Of a DNA stretch of 64,000 nt, positions 44,925-55,516 are shown piece by piece. How positions within the stretch are numbered: position 1 is the stretch's first letter; the number at the start of each line of letters is the position of its first letter. This stretch comes from Diphasiastrum complanatum. Its lineage: Eukaryota; Streptophyta; Lycopodiopsida; Lycopodiales; Lycopodiaceae. The DNA is taken from assembly GCA_029204225.1 (NCBI GenBank), contig CM055092.1, positions 98,960,912 to 99,024,911 of the forward strand, written 5' to 3'. The translations under genes were made by a program, and so were the position numbers. The notes below the pieces were generated by a model. The model was given only the letters and a program-made list of their open reading frames with translations. It was not told where the DNA came from and made no database searches.

Positions 44925-45040
44925 GATCTTCTTGTTGACAGATCCTCTACTCCAGAGGATCTGTTGGTTATTTCTTTGCTTTTTCTTCAGAATTGTTTCT
45001 TGCCTATTACCAGGCTCGTTTAGACATTACTTGTCTATGT
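44925..45040 (+). repeat. Partial direct repeat of 52,720-52,835
   Basis: About 115 bases sharing CTACTCCAGAGGATCTGTTGG, CTTTTTCTTCAGAA and TTACCAGGCTCGTTT with 52,720-52,835 in the same orientation. The two copies flank the AAATCTCAACCG array (and copia A2), as LTRs of an old inserted element would. Confidence 0.6.
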
Positions 45041-45139
45041 TCTTATGTCGGATACAAACAAAATGCAGTGTCGCTTGGGGGACAAGGTAGTTTGGTCGAA
45101 ATGGCAATCAGGGATGTCGATTGAAAGTTTTATGATCTG

Positions 45140-46000
45140 GCCTAGATTTGGTCCGGTTGAGATGGTGGGGGACCCCTTCGGTTGAGATTTGATAGAATCT
45201 CTTTGGTTGAGATTTGATATAGTCTCTTCAGTTGAGATTTGAACAATGGGCTCCGGTTAAGAGGTTGACAGTGGCCGTCAATTGAGATTTAACATTGGCC
45301 ATCGGTTGAGATTTGACACTTGATGTCGGTTGAGATTTAACACTGGCCGTCAGTTGAGATTTGACACTGGCCGTCGGTTGAGATTTGACACTAGCCACTG
45401 GTTGAGATTTAACTTTGGCTGTCGGTTGAGATTTAACACTTGGTTGAGATTTGAAGGGAATGGAGCATGAAGGGCGGCTTAAGTAGTGTGGGGCTTTAGG
45501 GGGTGAGCGTGGAAGTCTATCTGGGAGGAATACGGGGTAACAGTTGAATGCGGTCGGTTGGGATGGAATGCAGTCGCAATGGGTGTATGGGGTCGGTTGG
45601 GATGGAATGCAGTTGCAATGGGTGTATGTGGTCAGTTGGGATGGAATGCGGTCGCAACGGGTGAATGTGGATGGTTGCGATGGAATGCGGTCGCGATAGA
45701 TGGAGGTGGAAGGTGATCCGTTTGTGATGGAATGTGGTTGTTGCGGTTCAATTGCAGATGGAGGTGGAAGATGGTCTGGTTGCGATGGTGAGGAACCCCG
45801 TCAGTTGAGACGTGATAGAATCTCTTTGGTTGAGATTTGAACGAGCGCTCCGGTTGAGAATTGAGCAATGGGCTCTGGTTGAGATTTAACAGAGTGCATC
45901 GGTTGAGATTCGACATAGTGTGTCAGTGAGATTTAATAGATCACTCCGGTTGAGATTTGATACAGGTGCTTCGGTTGAGATTTCACTAAGGGGCTCCAGT
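45140..46000. repeat. Tandem repeats, CGGTTGAGATTT core (right arm)
   Basis: Reverse complement of the array at 4,290-5,220. The cleanest 24-base units are at about 45,240-45,440 (GGCCGTCGGTTGAGATTTGA). A GGATGGAATGCGGTCGC sub-repeat lies at 45,540-45,740. Open frames here are repeat artefacts. Confidence 0.85.
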
Positions 46001-46141
46001 TGAGAATGGAAGTGTGAGGGGACGGGAGGAGCGTGAGCTTGTGTTGAAGGAAATCTAGCTCTGTTAGTGTGTTTGCTAACAATGAGACAGCCAACAGATT
46101 TGTGAGTGTATCAGTCAGTGGATATGGGCAATGATGTAGCC

Positions 46142-46146
46142 ATATA
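46142..46146. repeat. Target-site duplication of copia A2 (left flank)
   Basis: ATATA, repeated at 52,579-52,583. Confidence 0.9.
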
Positions 46147-46801
46147 TGTGAAAAATACAGATCCTAAGTGGATCTAAACTCCAACATCATTGGCTTGAAT
46201 GCTTGCACTCCAAACTACATAAGCTAGGAATTGGCAACACATTCTATGCTACCTAGAATGCAAAGAACTTGATCAAAAAGCATTTACCACAAATGGAAAC
46301 TTTCATAAACATCAAGTGCGGCCCAAAATAGCATTATACAGTCCATAATACATCAGCCTACCACTTTTGGAAAGCACCTAAGATCATACACAATAGCTTG
46401 AAGACAATACACACAACAATGCTCTCAATGGAGGAAGAAACAATGACAATGATCTATTGATCTCAATGAAGCATACAGAAGGTTTCTCCAACCTGTTCTC
46501 CACGACTTCCCTACTATTTATGGATGAGGAAGATGACTCTCTCTCCTCTCTCTAGAAGGTACTTGACCCTAGATATTCTCTATATAGGAAAAATAGCTAA
46601 AAATGGCTTATATGACCAAAATACATCAAAATGGTCTCATTTTGAAGGGTATGAAGTTTGACACTTCATCATACTGAAAAAATACAGTAAATAAAAACAT
46701 TGTGGCCTGGTTCACACGTGCAAAACTCCAGAACCAAAACTATTTACAATTTTAGCCAATTTAGGCCTCAAACTAGCTAGGAAATGTTGACAATTTTCAC
46801 A
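46147..46801 (-). repeat. Copia A2 3' LTR
   Basis: 655 bases. It starts at 46,801 on the minus strand (TGTGA), which supplies the polyprotein stop codon at 46,797-46,799. Confidence 0.95.
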
Positions 46802-49800
46802 CTCCCTCTTCAACATTGGATGCTAGTTTCAACATAGTCTTTGAGCACATTCCAAGATTAGATCTATGCATTAAATATAGGTCCTTTCCCAATGGTTTGG
46901 TGAAGATATCAGCCACACACTCCTTTGAAGAGACATGTTGAAGCTCCACCTCTTTGGCAATGACTTGATCTCTCACAAAATGGTGAGCAATCTCAATGTG
47001 CTTGCTCCTTGCATGAAAAACAGGATTGCTTGCCAAGCTTTGGGCTGAAAGGTTATCACAAAGTATGATTGGAGTCTTCTCTGGTTCCAGCAAGTGAAGA
47101 TCCAATAACATCCTCTTGATCCAAAGAATCTCCTTGGTGCATGTTGTTAATGCCTTGTACTCGGCTTCGGTGGAAGATAGAGAGATAGTTGGTTGCTTCT
47201 TTGATAGCCATGAGACCACTCCATCTCCAAGATAGATTGCAAAGGCACTTGTTGACTTCCTATCCATTTGATCACCTGCAAAATCTGAATCTGAAAATCC
47301 ACAAAGGTTAGGTGTAGTACCTCCATACAAGATGCCAAAATCTCTAGATCCCGAGATGTATCTAAGTACTCTCTTTCCTAGCTTCCAATGAGCCTCACTA
47401 GGATCTTGCATAAATTGACTTAGTTTACCAACCACAAAGCTTAGATCAGGTCTTGTGATGGTTAACCATATAAGAGATCCTATTAGCTTTCTATAGAGAG
47501 TAATGTCCTTGAAGGATCTTTCATTACTTCTTGTAGTTAGCTTTACATTTGATTCCATAGGAGTAGAAACAACGTTACAATCTTCCATATGAAACCTTTT
47601 TAGAATAGAGTTAACATACTTTTCTTGACATATGAATGTAGATTTAGAAGTTCTAATAATCTCTATTCCTAAGATATAATGAAGTTTACCAAGATCTTGA
47701 ATTTCAAACTCTCTTTTGAGTGCCATCTTGATTTCATCTATATCTAGATTGTTACCACCACTTAAGATAATGTCATCAACATAGATCAAAAGTAAAGTGA
47801 TATCATTTTCATTCAATCTAAAGTAGAGAGAATGATCATACTCACTCATAACAAAGTTTTGAGAAAGTAAGAAGGAATTGAGCTTAGCATACCAACTCCT
47901 TGGTGCTTGCTTTAGCCCATACAAACTCTTTTGGAGATAGCACACATGATTAGGCTCATCATGTGAAACATAGCCCTCGGGTTGCTCCATGTAAATATCT
48001 TCTTCAAGATCACCATTCAAGAAGGCATTAGTAACATCCATTTGCCACATATCCCAATCATAAAGAGTTGCAAGAGAGATTAGGATTCGAATAGTTACCA
48101 TCTTTTCCACGGGTGCAAAGGTCTCATCATAGTCAATACCATATTCTTGAGCATACCCCTTTGCCACCAACCTTGCCTTGTACTTGTTGATTGATCCATC
48201 TTGATTTGTCTTGATCTTGAAGATCCACTTACAACCAATTGCCTTCTTGTCCTTTGGAAGCTTTACCAACCTCCATGTGTTGCTTTTGATGAGTGCTTGA
48301 TGCTCATGATCCATGGCTTGGATCCATTCCTTCTTTTGAATTGCTTCACCTACACAAGTTGGTTCATCAAAAGAGGTAAGAAAAGCAAAGTTAGAGTTGT
48401 CCACCACTTGCTTTCCTTTTTCATCATAGGTTAGCCTTGATGGCTTAGCCCTTTGCCTTTGAGTCTTCCTTGAAGTTTGCTTTGGAGTGGCATCTCCATC
48501 TTCATCCAAGACATCTTGCACATCATGATGATTAGTAGGCACATCAACATCAACATCAACAACATTGGAAACATTCTCTTCATGAAAGATGACATCCCTA
48601 CTTATGACAACTTTCTTTGTAGAAGGAATGTACACTTTGTAAGCCTTGCTTACTTCACTATAGCCAACAAACACACCCTTCTTTGATGAAGGATCTTCTT
48701 TAGTTCTATCATCAAGTGTGATATTGACAAAACATGTACATCCAAAGATGCTACAATGCTTGACACTCGGCCTTCTACCATAAAGAACCTCATGAGGAGT
48801 TTTACCATCCAAGGAAGCACTTGTCCATCTATTACATAGATAGTTAGCACATGCTAAAGCTTCCCCCCAAAAAGACTTAGCAAGATTAGCATGTAGTCTC
48901 ATTGCCTTGGCACATTCACAAAGGGTTCTATTCTTCCTCTCGGCCACTCCATTCTGTTGTGGAGTCCTAGGACTAGACATCTCCCTCTTAATCCCATGTG
49001 CTATACAAAAGTCTTTGAACCTATTTGAGGTGTATTCCCCTCCATTATCAGATCTTAAGCATTTGATCTTTGTATTGAATTGGTTTTCCATTTCATTCTT
49101 GAACTTGACAAATGCAGCAAACACTTCATCCTTACTTTTAAGAAGATAGATCCAAGTATACCTACTAAAGTCATCAATGAAAGTTGCATACATCTTTGCC
49201 CCACCATTGCTAGTTGTACTAGAAGAATGAATATCAGAATGCACAAGTTGAAAAGCTTCTTTAGATCTAGAAGTAGATCTAGAATAAGCAAGTCTATGAG
49301 ATTTGGACAAGGCACAATGTTCACAAACACTATTGTTTGCAACAAGACTTTTAGGGAGACCAAGAACAAGCTCTTTCTTTGCCATTACCTCCAAAGATTT
49401 GAAGTTGGGATGGCCCAACCTCTTGTGCCAAACTTCTTGGTTTGTCAATTGCTCCCTAGCCATACATCCTTCATGATTAGGGATCACACATGCATCAAGC
49501 TTGAAAAGTTTACCATGCCTCCTACCTTGAGCAATCAAGGATCCACATTTACTTATCAAACATGCATCTCCAATGAACTCCACATCAAGTCCTTTGCCAA
49601 TCATTTGACTTACACTAAGCAAATTCTTAGTGATTGAAGGAATGTACAAAACATTTTCAAGATTTGCTTTCCTATTTGTTGAAAGGGAAATAGGAATAGT
49701 GCCTATGCCTTTGATGTCACATTGACCATCATTTGCAGTGTAGATGATGTTACCTTCTCCCTCATAAGACAATAAGGATGTAAAGTATTCCTTATGTCTT

Positions 49801-50546
49801 GTCATGTGAGATGAGGCTCCACTATCAATCCACCAAGGATCATTATCATCTATGTTGGCTAACAAACTTGAAGTCATAACAAGTGATTCACATGTGTTAT
49901 GTTCTTCCTCATCTATTGTAAGATTTCCTTGCCTCTCTCCTTGCTCTCTTTTCTTCTTATAACATTCATTTGCAAAATGACCTTTTATCCCACAATAAAA
50001 GCACTTGAACTTTGACTTATTGTTCTTAGTAGAAGAGGAAGAGGAATAGTGATCATCATGATCAAAGTTACCACCTTTGGACCATTTCCCTTTGCCTTTA
50101 CCTTTGCCCTTGAATTTGCCTTTTGTGAAGAAAGCCTCTTCACCTCCACCTTGCAAGGATGCACCATCAAGCTTTGATTGCAACCTATGTTCTTCAGCCA
50201 ATAAGATTTCTTGCAAGTCAACCACACTTGGCAAGACTCTTTGAATGGCAAAACTTTGCACAAGGTTAGCATGTTCATTTAGCAAACCATTCAACATAAC
50301 TTGGACTATTTCACCATCTTTTATGTTCTCATCAATGCATGCTAAATCATCACTTAGGGACTTAACTCTCAAGATAAATGCATGAGCACTTTCACCCTCT
50401 CTTTGCCTACTAGAAAATATTTGTCTCCTTAGGGTCAATACCCTAGATGTGGACTTTGATTCAAAGAGCTTCTTTAAGGCATTCCATGCCTCACTTGCAC
50501 TTTGACACTTTCCAACTTCCTTGAGAAGTTCATTTGTAACATTCAT
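46797..50546 (-). CDS. Copia A2 gag-pol, open from mid-gag to the end (1,249 codons)
   Basis: Begins at an internal Met that corresponds to residue 69 of the A1 polyprotein. Contains the rest of gag, zinc knuckle CFYCGIKGHFANEC (about residue 182), protease DSGASSHM (about 241), and integrase Asp438, Asp500 and Glu536. Reverse transcriptase has QMDVTNAFLNGDLEED (about 835) and the catalytic LLIYVDDIILSGG. RNase H has SDSDFAGDQMDRKSTSAFAI and SSTEAEYKALTTCTKEIL. Ends NVEEGV with the stop inside the 3' LTR. One change near the RT start (APVEK, where A1 has APVAK) is notable. Without the first 68 gag residues, particle assembly is doubtful. Confidence 0.93.
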   Translation of the reverse strand: MNVTNELLKEVGKCQSASEAWNALKKLFESKSTSRVLTLRRQIFSSRQREGESAHAFILRVKSLSDDLACIDENIKDGEIVQVMLNGLLNEHANLVQSFAIQRVLPSVVDLQEILLAEEHRLQSKLDGASLQGGGEEAFFTKGKFKGKGKGKGKWSKGGNFDHDDHYSSSSSTKNNKSKFKCFYCGIKGHFANECYKKKREQGERQGNLTIDEEEHNTCESLVMTSSLLANIDDNDPWWIDSGASSHMTRHKEYFTSLLSYEGEGNIIYTANDGQCDIKGIGTIPISLSTNRKANLENVLYIPSITKNLLSVSQMIGKGLDVEFIGDACLISKCGSLIAQGRRHGKLFKLDACVIPNHEGCMAREQLTNQEVWHKRLGHPNFKSLEVMAKKELVLGLPKSLVANNSVCEHCALSKSHRLAYSRSTSRSKEAFQLVHSDIHSSSTTSNGGAKMYATFIDDFSRYTWIYLLKSKDEVFAAFVKFKNEMENQFNTKIKCLRSDNGGEYTSNRFKDFCIAHGIKREMSSPRTPQQNGVAERKNRTLCECAKAMRLHANLAKSFWGEALACANYLCNRWTSASLDGKTPHEVLYGRRPSVKHCSIFGCTCFVNITLDDRTKEDPSSKKGVFVGYSEVSKAYKVYIPSTKKVVISRDVIFHEENVSNVVDVDVDVPTNHHDVQDVLDEDGDATPKQTSRKTQRQRAKPSRLTYDEKGKQVVDNSNFAFLTSFDEPTCVGEAIQKKEWIQAMDHEHQALIKSNTWRLVKLPKDKKAIGCKWIFKIKTNQDGSINKYKARLVAKGYAQEYGIDYDETFAPVEKMVTIRILISLATLYDWDMWQMDVTNAFLNGDLEEDIYMEQPEGYVSHDEPNHVCYLQKSLYGLKQAPRSWYAKLNSFLLSQNFVMSEYDHSLYFRLNENDITLLLIYVDDIILSGGNNLDIDEIKMALKREFEIQDLGKLHYILGIEIIRTSKSTFICQEKYVNSILKRFHMEDCNVVSTPMESNVKLTTRSNERSFKDITLYRKLIGSLIWLTITRPDLSFVVGKLSQFMQDPSEAHWKLGKRVLRYISGSRDFGILYGGTTPNLCGFSDSDFAGDQMDRKSTSAFAIYLGDGVVSWLSKKQPTISLSSTEAEYKALTTCTKEILWIKRMLLDLHLLEPEKTPIILCDNLSAQSLASNPVFHARSKHIEIAHHFVRDQVIAKEVELQHVSSKECVADIFTKPLGKDLYLMHRSNLGMCSKTMLKLASNVEEGV

Positions 50547-50751
50547 TTTAATGATATGAAGAGCCCTTTTGGCCTTCTTATCAAACCTTTGTTGCTCTTG
50601 AAGTGTGAGATGTCTCTCTTCAATTTTCTACAACTATGTCCATGAGTTCATTCAACTCAAGTAAGGACTCCATCCTCACTTTCCAAGTAGAGTAGTTTGA
50701 TGAACTCAACCTTTCACTAGACTCTAGCATGATCCCACCATTGGAAGCCAT
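50547..50751 (-). pseudogene. Copia A2 gag N-terminus, frameshifted
   Basis: ATG at 50,751 starts the same gag N-terminus as A1 (MASNGGIMLESSERL). Near 50,622-50,628 an extra T (plus strand), with an adjacent G-to-A change relative to A1, shifts the frame. The reading then becomes IVVEN and a TGA. It separates the normal start from the open polyprotein downstream. Confidence 0.9.
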
Positions 50752-51911
50752 GATTCTAATGTTTCTTCAACTTTTAGGTTCTGTCCTAAAGCACTTAGCA
50801 CTCACTTTTCTCTCAACAAATGATAGATAAAGAGATCTATGAAGATTTAGGACCCTAAAACACTTCTATCTTGAACCTAGATGGTTTCCAAGCATAGAAA
50901 GGAAGATTGAAACACATGCAACACTTTGCACACACTAAGAATGGATTACAAAATCAAACCAACCTGAACACACTCTTGCTTAAGCTCTCAAACTTTCCAG
51001 CAAGTGACCAAATCAAGTTATGGTGTGAAGAGTTACTTGCATTCTTAGAAAATACCCAAAACTAGGATGCCAAGATTACCTAGTAATGAACAAACTTGAT
51101 CAACATATGATCAACACACTAAGATATTGATTCAACCTGTAAAACCACATGTAAACCACACTTCTAAAAGTTTATAAACTCCAGCAAGTGATAAATACAA
51201 GATTTAGAGGTGAATGAATGAGCACACTTAGTGAATCACAAGACTAGCTTCACTATCTTGTCAAATCTTGGTGTTTAGATGTAGATCTAAGATCACTTCA
51301 CATGAGAATGTTCCTCAACCTGTTAAGAACCTGAAAACACACTTGCATAATGGTTAACACCTTCCAGCAAATGCTCCAATCAAATTACATAAGGAGAGTT
51401 ACTTACATGCTCAACAAAGTACACCAAAATTTATGCCAAAATTGATGACAATCTTTACAATATGCTCTTCACAATGGAGCTTACAATATGTTCACCCAAA
51501 AAAGGGGATCTTTCATCCAAATGGGAGCTTTGCTCAGCATTTAGAAGAATTACAACTCACTCAAAAGAGCATTTGTCATCCACTTAAGGAGAAGTTTCAT
51601 CCACTTAAGGAGAGTGTTCATCCAAGAATGGAGATTGTCAACAATAGGATTGAAAAGAACATTGTTAGTATTGAATATGCACAAGCCTCACAATCACAAA
51701 TGATTAGGTGTTATGATCTGATCCAAAATAGTTTCTTTTCAGCCTCTTATCTTCAATAGACCTGAAATATGCTTTTGATCCACAAGTTCAACTCACAAAA
51801 CAAAGGTTAGTAAGATTTGATCAACAAAGCAATGCAAAATCATGCTAGAACTTGATCAAACATCCAAATATCACCAAAAATGGAATACTTACTATAAATA
51901 GAAGCCAACCA
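50752..51911 (-). other. Copia A2 leader
   Basis: Nearly identical to the A1 leader, including the three imperfect repeats (beginning near 50,959, 51,133 and 51,316). No conserved sense ORF. Confidence 0.6.
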
Positions 51912-51923
51912 GCTCTGATACCA
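51912..51923 (-). other. Copia A2 primer-binding site (initiator tRNA-Met)
   Basis: TGGTATCAGAGC on the minus strand, directly adjoining the 5' LTR. Confidence 0.93.
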
Positions 51924-52578
51924 TGTGAAAAATACAGATCCTAAGTGGATCTAAACTCCAAGATCATTGGCTTGAATGCTTGCACTCCAAACTACATAAG
52001 CTAGGAATTGGCAACACATTCTATGCTACCTAGAATGCAAAGAACTTGATCAAAAAGCATTTACCACAAATGGAAACTTCCATAAACATCAAGTGCGGCC
52101 CAAAATAGCATTATACAGTCCATAATACATCAGCCTACCACTTTTGGAAAGCACCTAAGATCATACACAATAGCTTGAAGACAATACACACAACAATGCT
52201 CTCAATGGAGGAAGAAACAATGACAATGATCTATTGATCTCAATGAAGCATACAAAAGGTTTCTCCAACCTGTTCTCCACGACTTCCCTACTATTTATGG
52301 ATGAGGAAGATGACTCTCTCTCCTCTCTCTAGAAGGTACTTGACCCTAGATATTCCCTATATAGGAAAAATAGCTAAAAATGGCTTATATGACCAAAATA
52401 CATCAAAATGGTCTCATTTTGAAGGGTATGAAGTTTGACACTTCATCATACTGAAAAAATACAGTAAATAAAAACATTGTGGCCTGGTTCACACGTGCGA
52501 AACTCCAGAACCAAAACTATTTACAATTTTAGCCAATTTAGGCCTCAAACTAGCTAGGAAATGTTGACAATTTTCACA
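51924..52578 (-). repeat. Copia A2 5' LTR
   Basis: 655 bases, about five differences from 46,147-46,801. TATA candidate CTATATAG at 52,357-52,364. Confidence 0.95.
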
Positions 52579-52583
52579 ATATA
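52579..52583. repeat. Target-site duplication of copia A2 (right flank)
   Basis: ATATA, identical to 46,142-46,146. Confidence 0.9.
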
Positions 52584-52978
52584 TGTGGCTCTGTCTAGTT
52601 TGTAGAAACTCAGATGTGGCGAGAGATTGGGTGTTTGTTTACATGGATCTGAACGTGGACAATGTTGCAGTCCTTCGGGATGTAGAATGCATTGGAGTTC
52701 AAGTGGCAACGGTGTCAAATGTTGACAGATCTCCTACTCCAGAGGATTTGTTGGTTATTAGTTTGCTTTTTCTTCAGAACTATTTCTTGTCTGTTACCAG
52801 GCTCGTTTGGGCATTACTTGGCTATTTTCTTATTTGTTACAATGCCCAGGCCAGGCAGAAACTAACTGAATATCTTTGTAGTATAATGTCCTGCCTGTCA
52901 GAGTACAACTCAAGGTCATTCTCTGTTGAAAACCCTCACATTCAAACAGAGATGCAAGCCATGAGCATTCATTTATAG
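52583..52978 (+). CDS. Unrecognised 131-codon ORF (right copy)
   Basis: Mirror of 3,735-4,142. Starts MWLCLVCRNSDVARDWVF, immediately beside the copia A2 insertion, and has a hydrophobic middle (VWALLGYFLICY). No family recognised. Part of it recurs at 44,930-45,040, which suggests it lies in a terminal repeat of an old element and may not be a protein gene. Confidence 0.25.
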   Translation: MWLCLVCRNSDVARDWVFVYMDLNVDNVAVLRDVECIGVQVATVSNVDRSPTPEDLLVISLLFLQNYFLSVTRLVWALLGYFLICYNAQARQKLTEYLCSIMSCLSEYNSRSFSVENPHIQTEMQAMSIHL

Positions 52979-53396
52979 ATCGGCATGTAGCCCAAATCAA
53001 CATTCAATTGATTCTACAGCTACCTACTCTAAAAATGAACTGAATCAGATCCTACACTTTACTAAAACTGAGCTACACTTGCATTAATCCACAAAGCTAA
53101 AACAAGAACTAATCTACAGCATTTTAGAAGTCCAAGAATCAAGAAACCAACCAGTGTTTTGATTCTTGGACATTCCAAGAACATCAAAAACTAGAATGTT
53201 GAAGGATATGCAAGATTTATACCACATTTCTAGCCTATTTAGTTTACTTGAATGCTGGTTCCCACATTAATCCACAAACAAGAAAAAAAAACTAATCCAC
53301 TCTAGGAAAGCAACAAATCTAAATGCTTTTGTTGCATGTGAATGATTTTGTGAATGAATTTTTGGATTCATTATTTCAAGTTTAATTTTATTTCAT
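52979..53396. other. AT-rich stretch, no gene seen
   Basis: Mirror of 3,331-3,734. Non-coding. Confidence 0.4.
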
Positions 53397-54850
53397 TTAA
53401 GTTTTTTCGAGACTTGTTTTATGTAAAAGTGAAGTTAGTAAATTCAAGATCCTAAAGATTGTAAGTAACCCTCCCTTGAGGTTCACAAGTAGTGATCTGA
53501 CTGAAAGCGAAACATCCAAACACTCTGATATGGTTGAGTAATGGCTTCGATCTTGTCCACACCTAATAAAGTGTCTTGCCATTCAAGGCCTCTGAAATGG
53601 ATCAATTTTGCAGGTAGGCTGTTGTAGTAACAGCTTCTGCCCAGAACTTCTTTGGAAGAGATGCATAGGCCAGCATGCTCCTTGCACTTTCAATGAGTGA
53701 CTGAGTCTTCCATTTAGCTACACCATTTAACTAAGGTGAGCTTGTTGTAAAATGTTGTTGTATTCCGGTTGCCTTGTAGAAGCCTTCGAGTTTGTTGGAG
53801 ATAAATACTCCCTCTACATCTGAGTGTAGAAGCTTTGATTCTTCTCTGGGTCGATTTTTTTGATGATGCCTTGAACTGCATGAAGAACTTGAGATTATTG
53901 GATTTGTTCTTCAAGAAATATGTTACAGTCCTTTGAGAGAAGTCATCAATAATAGTCAACAAATAGACAGCTCCTCTTGTGGAACTAGTCTACATAGGAC
54001 CACAAATGGCCATGTGTACAAGATCTAGCAAATTTTTAAAAATACATTCTAGATCTGAAATGATTGAACTTCTAACATGCTTGCTGGAAATACAGCTTTT
54101 ACATGGAGTATCGGATTTGCTAATGAAGGGTGAATTTTGTACTAAGTTTTGTTTTAACATTTGTTGATTACAACTAGAATTTGAATGGCCTAATCTATGA
54201 CATATCATTTGAATCAGAAGTAGTAGTAAAAAGAGCTTGACTACTTGTACAATAGGAGTGACTGAGTTTGTGCAAATTGCCACATCTTCTACTAAAAGCA
54301 AAAATTTTTCTAGATTCATCAAGAATAGTGCAGTCTTGTCTATCGAATTTGACCCTCTGACCTGAATCTGTAATTTTGCTCACTGAGAGCAAGTTTTTGG
54401 TCAGATTTGGAATGTGAAGAACATTGGACAAAAACATTACATCACCTTTATGGAATTTGATTCTGACTATTCCTTCACCCGCAGTGGAATGAGTTGAGTT
54501 GTCTCCAAGTTGCACAACTCTAGAACGGGTGTATGACTTGTAGTCATGGAACCAGTCTTGATCGTGAGTCATGTGTTGTGTTGCACCTGAGTCCAAATAC
54601 CAGGAATCGATATCATGTTGTTCTTCGACTTTGGTAAAAAATGTAGCTTCATCTTTCTCTTCATGCTAGATCGAGTAACTGGTTGAGGCAGCATTTGCTT
54701 GTTGTTGGGACTGCATCTTCTTTTCATTGTTGTACTTGAGTATTCTGCAATTCTTGATGAGATGGCCAATCCTCTTACAATATTTGTAGAACAGGTTCTG
54801 CTCTGGCTGGAATGATGAAGAAGAATTCAAATTTCACTCGAGCTAGTATT
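53397..54850 (-). pseudogene. Copia C gag knuckle, protease and integrase remnant (right copy)
   Basis: Same element as 1,945-3,330. Minus strand: zinc knuckle (YCKRIGHLIKNC) near 54,790-54,740; protease at 54,620-54,540 (DSGATQHMTHDQDWFHDYKS); the following domain at 54,540-54,200 is open for 133 codons here (VVQLGDNSTHSTAGEGIVRI, VLHIPNLTKNLLSVSKITDS), longer than on the left. CKSC zinc pair and integrase start (LLTIIDDFSQRTVTYFLKNK) at 54,120-53,860. Stops and frameshifts remain. The right copy is slightly less decayed. Confidence 0.8.
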
Positions 54851-54900
54851 TGACCCTAAGTTAAAATTCAACCTAGACTACAAGGATGTTTCACTTAATC

Positions 54901-55500
54901 TCAAGAGAAGTTTACAAATTGCCTCAAAACATGATTTTTCACACTATGAGTAACAAACTCATTCTTGCTCTTACTAGATCCAAGAGCATACATTTGATGA
55001 GACAACCACTTGCTTTCAAAATGATTTGGAAACATATCTAAGCCATCAATGACAAGAAATATTTCCATATAATAGGCATCATACAAAACTAGTATTGCCT
55101 TACTTGAACTTTGAGATGTAGAAATCTCAATAAACCAAGATGGTATATCAAATAATGGAAGAGAAGCATAAGTGAGAATGTTGGAGTAGATACCACCTGA
55201 AACTTGCCCCTCTTTGCCATGAAAAGTGAGCCACATAGACTCGGCCTCGACTCTTGAATATCTCCATAAAACCATGTGTTGAAAAGCCTCCTCCTCAAGC
55301 CTTGGCAAATCTCCACCATACACTTGGATTTTTGGTAGATTTGAAAATCCTACCATCATCCTCTAGATTGAGATTAGATCCTCCTTATTCCTTACTTTCA
55401 AATGAATGTTGACAAAGCATATGGCTCTAAAGATCCCCAACGTATCAACTATTGCAATCTTCATATCAAGCACCGTTGATAGGAGATACCTCCAATTGAA
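54901..55500 (-). pseudogene. Copia B pol remnant (right copy)
   Basis: Mirror of 1,296-1,944. It contains MMVGFSNLPKIQVYGGDLPR and a 152-codon open frame ending earlier than on the left because of a small change near 54,930. Unassigned apart from its first third. Confidence 0.55.
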
Positions 55501-55516
55501 GTCTTTAACTAATAAG

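Larger units (their letters stand above)
46147..52578 (-). mobile_element. Copia A2, young LTR retrotransposon (6,432 bp)
   Basis: LTRs at 46,147-46,801 and 51,924-52,578 (655 bases each, about five differences, roughly 99.2% identity). Primer-binding site at 51,912-51,923, polypurine tract at 46,802-46,811, ATATA target duplication. Minus orientation. Pol is fully open, including YVDD, but gag has a one-base insertion near 50,625 that stops translation early. It is the longest copy in the window and the reference for the 602-bp deletion in A1. Confidence 0.95.
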
